DNA of 64,000 bases from Tragulus kanchil (taxonomy: Eukaryota; Chordata; Mammalia; Artiodactyla; Tragulidae), in the NCBI GenBank assembly GCA_022376925.1, contig JAIOJX010000001.1, positions 2,389,501 to 2,453,500 of the forward strand. The letters run 5' to 3'. The notes under the pieces were generated by a model that saw only the letters and a program-made list of their open reading frames with translations, was not told the DNA's origin and ran no database searches. The position numbers and the translations under genes are program-made. Shown here in pieces: positions 1-24,014 of the stretch. How positions within the stretch are numbered: position 1 is the stretch's first letter; each line of letters opens with the position of its first letter.

Positions 1-67
1 GTGAGATCACCCCACCACTGGAGCCTCCCAGCTGACTGCGTCACGGGCCAGAGTCAGTTCCTGGCAC

Positions 68-9953
<9,886 letters not shown>

Positions 9954-11433
9954 CTGAGGGCGAAGGCAAGCACATGGCTGGTCACTTCATGTATTTTACA
10001 ATGGATCGTGGGTCACCATATGCTCCTTGGCACACTGAGACCTTCCAGACTGTCTTCTGGGCATCGGCAAGCCAGAGCGGGTGGAGCCCGCTGGAGGCCC
10101 CTTGGGGTGGCGTACTCCACGTCTGCCCGGGGCTGCTCAGCTGGGGACACATGGCCTGTCTTTTGGAGAGACGGCTGAGATACGCAGATCGTCAGCCCTC
10201 TTAGAGAACTCTGAGGGCCAGACTCTGTCCTGGGCCCAGGAGGAGGGATGCACGAAGGAGAGAGGCTGGGGTAGTCACTTCGGGGTTGGCCTGTCTTTCT
10301 CATGCCTTAGTGGCTATCTGAGAGACCCTGAATGGGTCATCTAACCTCTCTAGCTTGCCTCAGTATTCCCATGTATAAAATGGGAGTTAAAAAAAGTCAA
10401 CCCTTCAGGAATGCTGCAGACAGAAGACACTGATGCTTTTGCAATTGCGCAGCACGCCCCAGCCCAGAAAAGACCACAGTGGCTCTCAGCCTGTCCTCAA
10501 CAGCACCAGCGCGGCCCGGAGGTGTCGGCCCCGTGTGGCTCAGGGCTGGGCTCCGTGTTCATCCTGTGCTCTGCTTTCTCTGCCTCGCTCTGTCTTCTAG
10601 CCCCGCCCTCTGCCGTCTCCTGTCTGCGCCGGAGCCAAGTGCTCCCCTTCTGTGGCCTGTGAGGGCTAGGCCGTGGTGGTCTCTGAGACCCTCCAGCTCC
10701 AGAAGGGGCTGGCGAGGGGAAGCCAGCTCTCCAGGACGGGACTGACCCAACATGGGTTGAGTCAAAGCATTGACACACCACAGCCTGTCCCTTGGGCCTC
10801 AGGAGAGGGGCTGGAGGCTTCGCTGAGTGACCATGACAGGAAGCAGGCGCCTGGCTCTTCCCGCACAGTCCTAGGCACAGGGGCCTTCCACTTAGGGGCC
10901 TGCCATCCTCTGGGCCCCTCCAGGGCCAGGCCCTGAGCAGTTGAGCCATGCTGCCAGCGGGCAAGTCCAGGACATGTTTTTGTGAAGGTCAGGGGCATGC
11001 TAAAATGGGCAGGGCAAGACGCCAAGAGTGAGCCCAATCTGCCACGTCAGCAAGAGCTGGATTTCCCATAAACTGCACTGAACGAGCAGCCAAGGAGGCC
11101 CAAGCCTGCTGACTGCCAGGAACGGCACCTCATCACTGTGAATGGGAGCCTCGTGTGCCTAGCCCTGCACCAAGGCTGCCATATCGCAGCTCACTATGGA
11201 AGCGATCCTCAGCCCACACTGCCCACTGGCTCATCCCAGTAGCCCCCCGCGTGGCCCACTGAGCTGTCTGAGATCTTGGTCCCTCTGTCTCCTGGTGCTG
11301 CTGACTGACGCTCCTTACCTCTTCTGGGCCTCAGCTCAGGACCTCCTACTACTTGGGTGGAAACTCATCAGTTTCCCCTTGACAGCCTCTTGGCCATGTT
11401 GCCTGGAAGCTTTCTGTCAAATCGGAACCAGAC
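9954..11433. other. Sequence 5' of the ZNF185 ATG exon (probable intron 1)
   Basis: A MIR-like fragment at about 10300-10440 (ATGGGTCATCTAACCTCTCT, TATAAAATGGGAGTTA). Otherwise unique GC-rich DNA with no recognised exon. Confidence 0.5.
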
Positions 11434-13683
11434 CCACTTCCTTCCTAAGTCAAGGCACAATGACAGAGGCGGGGGGCCACAGGAGACTCCCAGGCCACAG
11501 GGTCGGGGCAGGTACCGAAGCCCACAGCAAGGAAGCAGAGCTGGGGTGGGTCCTGCCCCAGACCGCATCTTTACAGCTTCTTGTCCCACCTCATCAGACA
11601 AAGACCAAGACGGATGCTTCATCCCAGAAGGCAAGTCTTTTTTGATGGAACAATACATTTGAGTGAAGAAGTCGAATCTTCTCATGGGAATGAAGAAGGC
11701 AGCTCTTTAGGACAAGGAGACTTTTAGGTGATGCGTTCCAGCCAGATGGATGCACACATGAGGTTTGAATCAATGGCCCAGCCAGTGACTTTTCCCTGCT
11801 CTTTGCCCCGCCCCTCACACCTGCAGCCGCGGTTCAGGCCCGTCACTCCTGAGTTCGTTGGTCCACCAGCTTCCCTCTGTGCATCCTTCCTGGTCCATAT
11901 CAGCCCTCGCTTCTCCCTCAGCTTCTGCTGCCTCCCTGCTGTCTCCAGGACTGCAGACAGACAGCCTCCCCTAACCCAGTCACTCTTCTCAGCTCACTGT
12001 CAACACTATGCGTGCCTCAGCGTCCCTAGAAGCTAACCCTGCCCCCTGCACCCCGCCTCTGCTTATGCCACTGGGCTGGAGGTTGGTGGCGGCTGTGCTC
12101 CTGACTTTCCCAATATCAACACCACTCTTGTGACCCCACTCTTCTCTCAGATCCACCATCCCTTCCCCTAGTCGGACCCCTCTCAGAGAGCAGGGCAGAG
12201 CACCACCCCAACAACGGGCAATCAGAACTCATCCCTCACTGCAGACAGGAGGAGCTTTGGAGGATGGGGTGTGGATCACTCGAGTGGGCCCCTTCCTGAG
12301 TAGCTCTCAAGCAGGGTCGGCCAGAGGGCCAGTCGAGGCATCTTTCTGAAGGACAAGTCTCTGTTTTGAGTCTGCGTGCTTTACAGAGGGCAAGGCTATT
12401 GATCCAGCAGTTCCCTGCACAGCAACGTCTCCTAAGCAGACAAGTGCAACAGTAGAACATGATACACAAGAGAGTGTCATCCCAGTGTTGAATGTGATGG
12501 TGAAAATTTGGCAAAAATATAAATTCCCAATAGTTGTATGTAAACATATTATGATCTGCCACTTCCTTCCTAAGTCAAGGCACAATGACAGAGGCGGGGG
12601 GCCACAGGAGACTCCCAGGCCACAGGGTCGGGGCAGGTACCGAAGCCCACAGCAAGGAAGCAGAGCTGGGGTGGGTCCTGCCCCAGACCGCATCTTTACA
12701 GCTTCTTGTCCCACCTCATCAGACAAAGACCAAGACGGATGCTTCATCCCAGAAGGCAAGTCTTTTTTGATGGAACAATACATTTGAGTGAAGAAGTCGA
12801 ATCTTCTCATGGGAATGAAGAAGGCAGCTCTTTAGGACAAGGAGACTTTTAGGTGATGCGTTCCAGCCAGATGGATGCACACATGAGGTTTGAATCAATG
12901 GCCCAGCCAGTGACTTTTCCCTGCTCTTTGCCCCGCCCCTCACACCTGCAGCCGCGGTTCAGGCCAGTCACTCCTGAGTTCGTTGGTCCACCAGCTTCCC
13001 TCTGTGCATCCTTCCTGGTCCATATCAGCCCTCGCTTCTCCCTCAGCTTCTGCTGCCTCCCTGCTGTCTCCAGGACTGCAGACAGACAGCCTCCCCTAAC
13101 CCAGTCACTCTTCTCAGCTCACTGTCAACACTATGCGTGCCTCAGCGTCCCTAGAAGCTAACCCTGCCCCCTGCACCCCGCCTCTGCTTATGCCACTGGG
13201 CTGGAGGTTGGTGGCGGCTGTGCTCCTGACTTTCCCAATATCAACACCACTCTTGTGACCCCACTCTTCTCTCAGATCCACCATCCCTTCCCCTAGTCGG
13301 ACCCCTCTCAGAGAGCAGGGCAGAGCACCACCCCAACAACGGGCAATCAGAACTCATCCCTCACTGCAGACAGGAGGAGCTTTGGAGGATGGGGTGTGGA
13401 TCACTCGAGTGGGCCCCTTCCTGAGTAGCTCTCAAGCAGGGTCGGCCAGAGGGCCAGTCGAGGCATCTTTCTGAAGGACAAGTCTCTGTTTTGAGTCTGC
13501 GTGCTTTACAGAGGGCAAGGCTATTGATCCAGCAGTTCCCTGCACAGCAACGTCTCCTAAGCAGACAAGTGCAACAGTAGAACATGATACACAAGAGAGT
13601 GTCATCCCAGTGTTGAATGTGATGGTGAAAATTTGGCAAAAATATAAATTCCCAATAGTTGTATGTAAACATATTATGATCTG
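11434..13683. repeat. Direct duplication D4, unit about 1.125 kb, junction 12559
   Basis: Offset 1125 throughout, nearly identical. One substitution was noticed (TCAGGCCCGTC near 11835 versus TCAGGCCAGTC near 12960). Crossover at the shared CCACT. The second copy runs on into unique sequence after GATCTGCCACTC. Confidence 0.95.
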
Positions 13684-13900
13684 CCACTCAAGCAAATAGT
13701 AGGCAGCCATTACAGATGACAATGATATCTGTGATATTTAATAAGCTTTCATGTAGATTGGCTTCTATATATCATAACTGAAAGGCAGCTTTTAAAACAA
13801 GATGTATAGGATGTGTTCCTTTCCTTAAAATGTATTTACATAAAAATGCACAGAAAAAAAACACTTAAAGAATATGTATGAAAGCATTTCACTCCTCTGT
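13670..13900 (+). mobile_element. Old L1 3'-end-like sequence
   Basis: AT-rich DNA with GCAGCCATTACAGATGACAA and AAAATGTATTTACATAAAAA resembles the 3' region of old mammalian L1 elements. The related stretch 13560-13680 (AAAATTTGGCAAAAATATAA) is doubled at 12435-12558. Diverged, no ORF. Confidence 0.5.
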
Positions 13901-16262
13901 GTATGCTCATCTTCCTAGCAGACATGAGCAGAAGCACCCCTAGAAGCCCCGTAGGAAAGGAGCGCCCTTGGCACGGCCGGCGCTGATGCCAGGGAACCTG
14001 CCAGCGCCAAGTATGCCGTGGTGCTGCTTCCCCGTGAGCCAACCCGCCTCACGACGGTGGACCCAGCTAGACTCCGAGCCCCTCTGTGGCCGCACAGGAG
14101 CCCTGCGGACCCCTGCACAACATCCCAGAGTGCTCCTTGGAGCAAGACCCTGCGGTCCAGGTGGCCCGGCAACAGGATGGCTCCTGCTCGCCCGCTCGCC
14201 CGCCTCACTCCCTCAGACTCCTCTCCAAGGGGGGGCGGCCCGCACCCTGCAGCCCCAGGTGCCACTCTCTCCCGGCCCAGCCCGCCAGGGCCCCTCATGC
14301 TCAGGGCTTGCACCTGAGAAGGAGGATGCACAATTCAAGTAGACATGGGAACATGTCTAACTGCTCCTGCACCTCCCCACGCGATCCATGCAGACGGTGG
14401 AGTACAAGACAAGATGGATGCCACATCACTGGAAGCTTCCAGCAAAAGGCAGGAGACTTCCTGCCTGCCCGGGGCTTCCAGTCTTCCTCCTCCGCTGGCC
14501 ACTTGGGCTTCTTCCAAACCCTTCTAGGGCTTCCTGGCCCACGAGCCCCACCATCAGGAAAGGCCAACCGACCTGAGGGTAAACACCGTCCCCGAGGCTC
14601 GCAGCACTGCTCCTCATCCCTGCGGAGCCTCCCACGCTCTGAGCCTCGTCCGTGCTGAGCCCCCAAACCTGTGCTTGCTGGTCTCCTCCTGACGGGACAC
14701 CCCCAAGCCAGAGCATATGCCACACCCTGCGTCTGGTGCCAGCTCTGTCCCATGCCATGGTGGGTGTCCTCACGGTGCCCACTTCTACCTTGGTAGGCAG
14801 AAGGCTTCCCATTCCTCAGGAAGTGTCACATCACCCTGCACAGGGGCTCGGGCCACCAAAGGAATGGGTGGCTTATCTGCCATCTTCCATCCCAGGTACC
14901 TCTTATAGCTCCACTAGGCAGGACCCCTACCCTTGCTAAATTCAAGCAAGTCTCTCCATTCAGACTTGGCCCAGGGCAGCTCAGAGCCAAGTCCAAGTCC
15001 TCCTGAGCAAACCAGGCCATCTTCCTTCCCTTAGTCCCTTCTCTCTCCCTCTTCTTTGCCGGCAGCTATCTGTTGGGGAGTATCCCTGTTGGAGACAGGC
15101 TCTCCCTGACACAGATAGCCACGAGGCACCTTCCCCCTGGCTGCCGCAGCCTCACAAGGCTGCCCAGCAACCTCCAAGGAAAAGAGCTTCTGGCCTTGAT
15201 TGGATAGAGAAAAGTGAAGAGCCAATGAAGCGGGGCCGTCTGCGGTCCCAGCCACAGTGAGCCTCGTGGCGTCAGAGGCCACCAGCAAGTGGAACAGAGC
15301 TGATGCAGAGGAGCTGATGCAGGCAGACTAGCGGGAGGGAGCCGGGAGACCTGGCGGACAATGACGCAAAGGCTTGGCTGATGTATGAGGAGTCAGAGAC
15401 AGAGAGAGAAACAGCAGAAGGAGGAGGGGTCACCCTGTCACCCACAAGCACGTGCTCTGCCTCCGAGATGAGAAAACTAACCTGGAGAAAGTTTTCTAGA
15501 CTCACCAACCTGTCTGACTCCACATACCATGCACGCTCACTCTCCCAAGCAGGCTTCCGTGTCTCGGATCTTACAATTCCCTCCTTGACAAACGGCCCTT
15601 GAGCTTCAGCCCAGGCCTCATCTCTCACAGGAGCCTCAAGTCCCTCTGGGGCCCTCCCTCTGCTGCCGTTGCCCCCGCAGTCTTCCTCAGCTCCCCCTGG
15701 CACGGCTGGAATGGGCTGGCTTCTTCAAGACAATGGGAAGAACACCACGGCAGGGCAGGCGGTAGGGTTCATATGAAAAGAGACAGCGGGCAGAGTGACT
15801 GCCTTTCTCCCACCCCGGTCAGCAGGTGCTGGATGCCAGGCAGGGGCCTCCCAGGTAAACTGGGAGGGTGGAGGGAGGAAACACCTTTAGCCTTGCCCCC
15901 TGAGAGCCCCGAACCTTGTTTCACACTCGGGGGCTGCAGCAGACGGCTTCTCTGCATGTGCGCGTGCTGGACGCTGGCCACCATGAGCAAGCCTGAGTGC
16001 GCGCCACCACCGCAAGCAGGAGCGCGGGAGGCAGGGCGGCTCCCAGGAAGCCCAGGGAGTCCAGGGTGTCTCCCAGCAGGACAGGAAGCCCAGCAGTGTC
16101 TCCTCGTGTGTATGGACCTTGCGCGGGGCCCTGTCTCCGGCTGGCAGGGAGCCGACGCAATTCTGTCTCTTGGCACTAGAGCCCCCGGCTCAGCTCTGGG
16201 CAGACACATCAGGCGTGGGTCAGACATCAGTGGGGAAGCCGCGGTGCGGGCCAAGAGGGCGT
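13901..16262. other. Unique GC-rich DNA, no gene recognised
   Basis: Open frames of up to about 230 codons occur on both strands but overlap each other and match no family I know. No mobile element was recognised with confidence. Confidence 0.5.
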
Positions 16263-18430
16263 GTCTCAGAGTGCGGTGCATGCCACCAAATCAGATGTGA
16301 TGAGGCCGTCTGGATGAAGTTGCCAGGCCTCGGAGCATCGAGGACAGGGCCAGCGCTGGGCCAGCTGTAAGCCACATTTTAGGAACACTCTGTCTGTGAT
16401 CATTTTCATGGTGTTCATGGAGACACAAAACCTGTCAGGGGGACCCCGGCTGTCATACCTGTCCCCTCTGGCCCTCTTATGACAAATAACTTGACGATCC
16501 AGTCAGCTCCCCTGGCCACAGACCCTCCACGCCTGCCTCCTGGCTGGAATCAAGCAGGGTGCTGCCGTGTCAGCAAGAAGGAGGAGAGGGAGGCAGTGCG
16601 GACACCCGAGCAAGCCCTGCCCGGGCAGCGCCTCCTCGCTGCGCAGCGGCTCCGACCTGCCGGAAGCCTCGCCCTGCCGATGGGCGATCTGGGCGCGGGG
16701 AGAGGGGTTGTCCCTGTTCTCTGTAAATGTTCCCTTTGAACAAAGAGTCTCGGGGGCCTCAATATCAGGGAACAAACACAAAGAAAAGCCTTTGCGCCCA
16801 TAGCCACCTCCCAGAACAGACAGCGGGGACCTCTGGCTGTGTTTCAGCGAATGCCTCTGAGTTTCAAGATGAGGGTCCGCCCTTGTGTGTGAGTGCCTGT
16901 GCGAGGCCCCCTCAAGGTCCTTCAGGGTAATGATGTGTCCCAGAGGACGGGTGACACCCAGGGAGTCAAAGTCCACCAGCTGGAGAGCCCCGCCTCTAGC
17001 CAAGGGGCTTCCCTAGAGAGCGCCCCGTGGGGCCAGCCCGCAGCCCTGTGCCTGAAGGCAGTGGCAGCAGAAGCAGAGCGGACAGCAGGGCAGCAGCGGC
17101 GCTGCTTGTTCGGAGACAGGCCAGCCGGGCTCGTGATCTGTCACTTCCCTGGAGGGACACACCTGTCTCTCTCCAGCTCACATGCAAAGGAAAGCGCAAC
17201 AGGCATAGTCCAAGTCCTGCACTGTCAGAAAAAGTCACTGGCCCTGCGGCTTACCCTCTGGCTGAAGATGAAGCCCGCTCTCAAAGCCCTGCCTGCCCCG
17301 TCCCTGGTCCTTCCTCAGCAGCATCAGGGGAATGGGGATGCGGCCGTCTCAGAGTGCGGTGCATGCCACCAAATCAGATGTGATGAGGCCGTCTGGATGA
17401 AGTTGCCAGGCCTCGGAGCATCGAGGACAGGGCCAGCGCTGGGCCAGCTGTAAGCCACATTTTAGGAACACTCTGTCTGTGATCATTTTCATGGCGTTCA
17501 TGGAGACACAAAACCTGTCAGGGGGACCCCGGCTGTCATACCTGTCCCCTCTGGCCCTCTTATGACAAATAACTTGACGATCCAGTCAGCTCCCCTGGCC
17601 ACAGACCCTCCACGCCTGCCTCCTGGCTGGAATCAAGCAGGGTGCTGCCGTGTCAGCAAGAAGGAGGAGAGGGAGGCAGTGCGGACACCCGAGCAAGCCC
17701 TGCCCGGGCAGCGCCTCCTCGCTGCGCAGCGGCTCCGACCTGCCGGAAGCCTCGCCCTGCCGATGGGCGATCTGGGCGCGGGGAGAGGGGTTGTCCCTGT
17801 TCTCTGTAAATGTTCCCTTTGAACAAAGAGTCTCGGGGGCCTCAATATCAGGGAACAAACACAAAGAAAAGCCTTTGCGCCCATAGCCACCTCCCAGAAC
17901 AGACAGCGGGGACCTCTGGCTGTGTTTCAGCGAATGCCTCTGAGTTTCAAGATGAGGGTCCGCCCTTGTGTGTGAGTGCCTGTGCGAGGCCCCCTCAAGG
18001 TCCTTCAGGGTAATGATGTGTCCCAGAGGACGGGTGACACCCAGGGAGTCAAAGTCCACCAGCTGGAGAGCCCCGCCTCTAGCCAAGGGGCTTCCCTAGA
18101 GAGCGCCCCTTGGAGCCAGCCCGCAGCCCTGAGCCTGAAGGCAGTGGCAGCAGAAGCAGAGCGGACAGCAGGGCAGCAGCGACGCTGCTTGTTCGGAGAC
18201 AGGCCAGCCGGGCTCGTGATCTGTCACTTCCCTGGAGGGACACACCTGCTCTCTCTCCAGCTCACATGCAAAGGAAAGCGCAACAGACGCATAGTCCAAG
18301 TCCTGCACTGTCAGAAAAAGTCACTGGCCCTGCGGCTTACCCCCTCTGGCTGAAGATGAAGCCCCGCTCTCAAAGCCCTGCCTGCCCCCCGTCCCTGGTC
18401 CTTCCTCAGCAGCATCCCCCGAGGTCAAAG
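16263..18430. repeat. Direct duplication D5, unit 1.083 kb, junction 17346
   Basis: 16263-17345 recurs from 17346 (offset 1083). The first about 750 bp are almost identical. In the last about 310 bp several substitutions and missing C bases appear in the first copy (AAGCCCGC versus AAGCCCCGC, CTGCCCCGT versus CTGCCCCCCGT, ACAGGCATAG versus ACAGACGCATAG). Confidence 0.95.
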
Positions 18431-18966
18431 GCCCGGCACCCAAGCGAGGGCCTGGACCCAGAGGACCAACGCTGAGGCCCCAGGCAGGACAAGGCAGGGA
18501 GCAGGAGGGGCTGGGGTCCCCGTTGGGCCATCCTTGTCCAGTCCTTTTCTCAAGGCACACACTGAGCTGAGGACCGAAGTCTGGAGCCCAGCCGATTGAA
18601 GCCAGCCCTGGGTCAGTGACCTGATTCCCCATTTTCTGAGACAGTCTCCTGGGACCAGGTCTCATGAACGAGGACATCCCGATTCCCGGTCTCAGCAGCG
18701 GGAGAGAGGAGTCAGCAGACAGGGTGCTTTCCTCCAGGGAGTCCTGGAAGACAGAGATTCCCAGTAACAGTCCGGGGGGAAGGGCCCTTAAGAGGCCTTC
18801 CCAACTGGGTCAGGTCCCAGCCCCTCGGCTGGCTGTGCAGGGCGCGGCTCCCGGGATCCCTGGCTGCAGCTCTGCCCCACGCCAGCGGCAGAGCAGAGGG
18901 CCTTGCCGACCCGCGATGCTCCCGTCCCAGGCCTCCTGCCTGGAAGCCAAGGGGTGGCAGGAAGGA

Positions 18967-21095
18967 GGCGCACCACATGGAAAAAACAGTTAGAGGAGAC
19001 TTGGGATGCAGAGGGAGAAAACGTAATATGGAAAAAAAAATGCATGGACTGGGGGGAGTATTTATAAATGTTCTTTACAGGTAAATGACTTCTACATGAT
19101 AGTCTGGAATTTCTCTTCATCCCAACCCCAACACCCCAGAATCTAGACTTCTCGGCGTCAGCCCTGGAGGGGTCCTGGGAGGCGGATGTCTGAGGCTAGC
19201 CAGCTCCTTCTAGGAGGTGGGGAGTTCAAGCCCCAGTAGGACAAAGGGAGGCACAGCCAACTGGCCACCCGTCTCTTCTGTGTCCCTTTTCTAGCTCTCA
19301 CCAGGTCGGATATAAGCAGCTTCTTTGGTCAGCTGGGCCACGGCAGAGGTGCTTGACCTCAAGGGCCAGCAATGGCTTCCGGGCGAGGCCCTCTGAGATG
19401 TCTCTGTAGAGGCCAGGGGGCTGGGCAGGGTCCACACGCTAGGGGGCCTTTGCCGGCGCCACCCCTAGGAGCTATTCCCAGGGTGGCCGAGCGTCTCTGC
19501 AGCCCGGAACCAGGGAGGCAGGGGGGCCGTCCTACCTGCAGGCAGACAGTCCAGGGGGTCGAAAGCGACCCAGGGACCATCGGAGCCCACTTCCACCCCA
19601 ACCAGCTCTCTCCACCCCGCACCCTCACTCCCGCCACCCCCTCAGCCTCGGCCAGAGCAGGGCCCGCGACAGGGAAGTCCCCGCCTCGTCCCTTCCCAGC
19701 AGATGCAGAGCTTCCTGAAGCCACCCTTTCCTCTTATCACTGTCCTCCCTGCTGGGGGAGAAGATGACGACAGAAAGGAGGAGCTGTTTGCCTGAGGCCA
19801 CATTTTCATTTAATCCACAAGGTTGCACAGAAAGCTGAGGTCAGACGAGGGGCCCAAAGCAGTGCTGCATTTCCCGAGAAGGCGCCCTTGGTCAGACCCT
19901 TCTGAAAGAAGGAAAGAAAGGGTAGGAGCTTGCTGGGCAGAAGTCACGAGGCAAGTCCTGGATTGGTGGTTCTGCCTGTTTCTTGCTACCAACCCCCGGC
20001 AGAAGTCCCACGACCCGGCCCCAGGGGGGGCGCATCCTGCCTGGAAGCTAGGAAGGCGCACCACATGGAAAAAACAGTTAGAGGAGACTTGGGATGCAGA
20101 GGGAGAAAACGTAATATGGAAAAAAAAATGCATGGACTGGGGGGAGTATTTATAAATGTTCTTTACAGGTAAATGACTTCTACATGATAGTCTGGAATTT
20201 CTCTTCATCCCAACCCCAACACCCCAGAATCTAGACTTCTCGGCGTCAGCCCTGGAGGGGTCCTGGGAGGCGGATGTCTGAGGCTAGCCAGCTCCTTCTA
20301 GGAGGTGGGGAGTTCAAGCCCCAGTAGGACAAAGGGAGGCACAGCCAACTGGCCACCCGTCTCTTCTGTGTCCCTTTTCTAGCTCTCACCAGGTCGGATA
20401 TAAGCAGCTTCTTTGGTCAGCTGGGCCACGGCAGAGGTGCTTGACCTCAAGGGCCAGCAATGGCTTCCGGGCGAGGCCCTCTGAGATGTCTCTGTAGAGG
20501 CCAGGGGGCTGGGCAGGGTCCACACGCTAGGGGGCCTTTGCCGGCGCCACCCCTAGGAGCTATTCCCAGGGTGGCCGAGCGTCTCTGCAGCCCGGAACCA
20601 GGGAGGCAGGGGGGCCGTCCTACCTGCAGGCAGACAGTCCAGGGGGTCGAAAGCGACCCAGGGACCATCGGAGCCCACTTCCACCCCAACCAGCTCTCTC
20701 CACCCCGCACCCTCACTCCCGCCACCCCCTCAGCCTCGGCCAGAGCAGGGCCCGCGACAGGGAAGTCCCCGCCTCGTCCCTTCCCAGCAGATGCAGAGCT
20801 TCCTGAAGCCACCCTTTCCTCTTATCACTGTCCTCCCTGCTGGGGGAGAAGATGACGACAGAAAGGAGGAGCTGTTTGCCTGAGGCCACATTTTCATTTA
20901 ATCCACAAGGTTGCACAGAAAGCTGAGGTCAGACGAGGGGCCCAAAGCAGTGCTGCATTTCCCGAGAAGGCGCCCTTGGTCAGACCCTTCTGAAAGAAGG
21001 AAAGAAAGGGTAGGAGCTTGCTGGGCAGAAGTCACGAGGCAAGTCCTGGATTCGCGGGTGGTTCTGCCTGTTTCTTGCTACCAACCCATCTCTCC
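18967..21095. repeat. Direct duplication D6, unit 1.088 kb, junction about 20055
   Basis: Offset 1088. Before the junction the first copy ends TGGATTGGTGG where the second has TGGATTCGCGGGTGG. At 20025-20054 there is a degraded version of the unique sequence at about 18925-18966, i.e. the ragged left end of the second unit. Confidence 0.93.
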
Positions 21096-21180
21096 CGACC
21101 CCCGACACGCATGCTCAGTCATGCAACCCCATGGACTGCAGCCCACCCGGCTCCTCTATCCATGAGATTTCCCAGGCGAG
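21075..21180 (+). mobile_element. Bov-tA/BovA-type SINE fragment
   Basis: ATGCTCAGTCATGCAACCCC and CATGGACTGCAGCCCACCCG followed by CTCCTCTATCCATGAGATTT match the ruminant SINE body. It occurs only after the second unit of D6, as expected if the first unit is a truncated contig end. Confidence 0.85.
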
Positions 21181-24014
21181 ATTACTGGTGGATTTGCGTT
21201 TTGTTTTGTTTCGTTTTGGTCTTCAACAAGGCGCTGCCTGCTGTGAGCATTTGCAGCTGGGATACCTGTTCTGGTGGTAGGAATTCCCGGGTCTGCTCTG
21301 TGCGGAACTGATCGAGTCATCAGAAAGTGGTGTGCCGAGCCAACGATCCAGGGGGCCACACGGTGCACCTGCGGTGTCCCCACAGATGCAGTCAGCGCCA
21401 GGGACTGCCAGTGACAATAAGCAGCAGTAGGGGCCTGCCCACCATTGGGCCTGGAGGCCAGACCTCCTCTCAGACCCAGGCTGTGGACACAGAGCAGACA
21501 CCTTCGCTGCCACCACCAGCTGCTCTGTTCCTGGTCCCTCTTGCGATGGGTTATGAACACCCTCCCCACGGGAAATGCCGAGGAAAGGGGCCTCTAGGTC
21601 CCTCTGGCATGCAGGTCCCTTGGGACATGTGCTTAAGTCACAGGCTCCGGCTCCTCCATCCCTATTAGGGTCTGAGAATGACACCCACTGGGCCTCTCGC
21701 CCTTTCATTTTCCAGTTGGTCCCACCTCCAGACCCTACTGTGGTCACCCTACAAGGGGACAGTCACGCAAGTGCTTCCAGGTCAACGGGCCTCTTCCTGA
21801 AGAAAAGGATCAGAAACGGTCACAGTGAGGGATCCGGATATAGGAGTTCTTGGTCCCATTCTTACTACTTTGCTGTGAGCTTTTGATTACTCCAAGATAA
21901 AAGTTAAAAACTAAAGAGTGAAAATTGTCAAAGAGAGAAAATCAGATGCTAGTTAGCAGGCATCCAGAAATGACCCACGAATTAAGCGTCGTGCGGCAAA
22001 TCACTGAACTGCAGGCAGACACAGCGCGCGCCTTGTCAGCACAGACTAGCAGGGATTTTAAAACGGTTTCTCCTCGGATGGGGAGCCCGCAGAGCTCCCA
22101 ACCTGGCCTGAACCTTACCCCTGGCAACTGTGGCTCCCGGAGGAGGATACGGCGGTCCTGGCTCCACAGGTGACACGGGGCCTCCAGAGCTTTCAGGATG
22201 GGCTCAGGTTTGTCCCAGTCGCTTTCCTAGCCCTCAGCGGTAAAGGTGCCTCCGTATCCCAACACACACCCTATAACCACCGGGCAACCTCTCCGGAGGG
22301 TCACTCTTGGGCACAGGGGTCTCTGGGTGGCTGCCCTTGTCCTGGCATCAGCCAGCTCTCTGCAAGCGTAGCAGGAATGAGTGCAGAACCCCTGCTGGAC
22401 TCCAAAGTTCGAGACTCAGAGATCTGGGATGCCATGTGCTTTGCTGCTCACCGCTCTAGAACCACGGAAGGCAGACGTCCTGCCTTATGCTGGGGGCGGG
22501 GCCGTTGGGGCAGCCTCAGTCAGCAAGCAGAAAGCAAGCTGTTGTTACGCATGAGCTGGCACCTTATGAGCTGTGGCCTGAAGCAAGATTCAGCCCAAAG
22601 GGGTCAGTCAGCCATGCAGACTGAGTGGGGAAGGGAGACGACAGGCTTCCAGCTTCCGGAGTGCATTGGGCCAGATTTGAAACTTTTCTTGGCATGTCAT
22701 TTCGGGGCTAGTTCCGGGGCTGGGTGTCGCTGCTGGGGACTCAGACCCTCTGTCCCAGTGAATCTTAGAAGGCCACAGGGGTGCGAAGCGGAAGCACAGG
22801 GCAGGTTGGGCGACACGGCGAAGCACCACCTGCTGCGGGGCCACCGCCCGCGGGGAGGACGCTCCCTCGGGACTCTGGCTCGAGTCGAGGAGGAAGGGAG
22901 GTGGACAATTCCGAAGCAGGTGGCAGCTCCCTACTGAGTTGCCAGTCTCCCTCCCAGCTACGCTGCCATTCCTCGGGGCAGGGCTTGCCTCTGATTTCCT
23001 GCCAGGACCACGCGGCCTCGCTCCGTGTGGGGCACACATAGCTTAGGAAGAACTCACTTTGGTCTTTCAGAAACAAGAGGGAGGCTAGATTCAAGCAGCC
23101 CCAAAGAATGCGTGGGCCTTGACCAGGCAACTCCTGAGCTCCTCCTGCGGCTTCCGAGTCCTCCTCCTCCAAGAAGTATTTTCTGATCCTCCTCTGGGAG
23201 GCCTGCTCCCCACCCCAGACTCCCATGGCCCCTTGCGCTCCGCGGGTCAGAGCTGCGGCACCCAGTGTGGTCGCGGTCCACCTCTGTCGCTGACGTGTGT
23301 GTCCCGAGGGCAGCAATGAGCATAGCTGAGCACCGGCTGTGTGCCTGGCACTGCGCTAGTGCCTCGTATCAGCTTCTCACAGGTGAGTCCAGAATCCCTT
23401 GCAAGGTCCCGACTTTTGAAGGCCAGGCCGGGAAGGCGCAAGCGCTAGGGTTGGGGGCTGATGGGCAGTGGGGGCAGGGCAGGTGGGATGGAGCTGCTCC
23501 TCCCCACCACGGGGTGGCCCAGACGTGATGAGGTGACCAGCACAGGTACCAGGGCCAGCCTGCAGGCCGGCCCCTGGCCTGTCAACTCATGCTGTGGCCG
23601 CTTGCATCTACGCGGTGAGCAGGGCCTCTGAGCGGGTCTCTGAGCCGCCCCTGATTTCTCCGATGAGGTAGTGGAGACCCCGGGAAGGCAGGACACTGTC
23701 CCCACCCCACCTTCCACCACGGCTGCTGAGGAGGCAGTGGGAACGCACCACTGTCCGCGCCTGTTGGCCCGTGGGGCCCGGCTCTCTGTCCCCAGCCAGG
23801 AACCATGATCAAGGCCATGAGGGCCAGGCAGGACTGGGCTGGGTGGGGTGTGAGGGGCTCTTTCAGGGCTCGCTGAGTGGTCCTGAGGTGTGGCTGTGCT
23901 GCCTTCCGTGGGGTGAAGACCAAGTGCAAATGGCTCAGTGTGAGCACAATTCCTAGTGCACCTAGTTCCTAGGGCACCTAGTGCCCAGGAACACGCGCCA
24001 CGGCCTCACCGGAG
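21181..24014. other. Unique DNA with a MIR-like fragment
   Basis: At about 23318-23385 CTGTGTGCCTGGCACTGCG resembles a MIR core. The 255-codon open frame at 22170-22937 has no recognisable domain and no start context argument, so I do not call it a gene. Confidence 0.5.

Noticed and set aside
22170..22937. 255-codon plus-strand open frame as an unknown gene
   Set aside because: No recognisable motif, no splice context, no supporting repeat or promoter. Composition looks non-coding.
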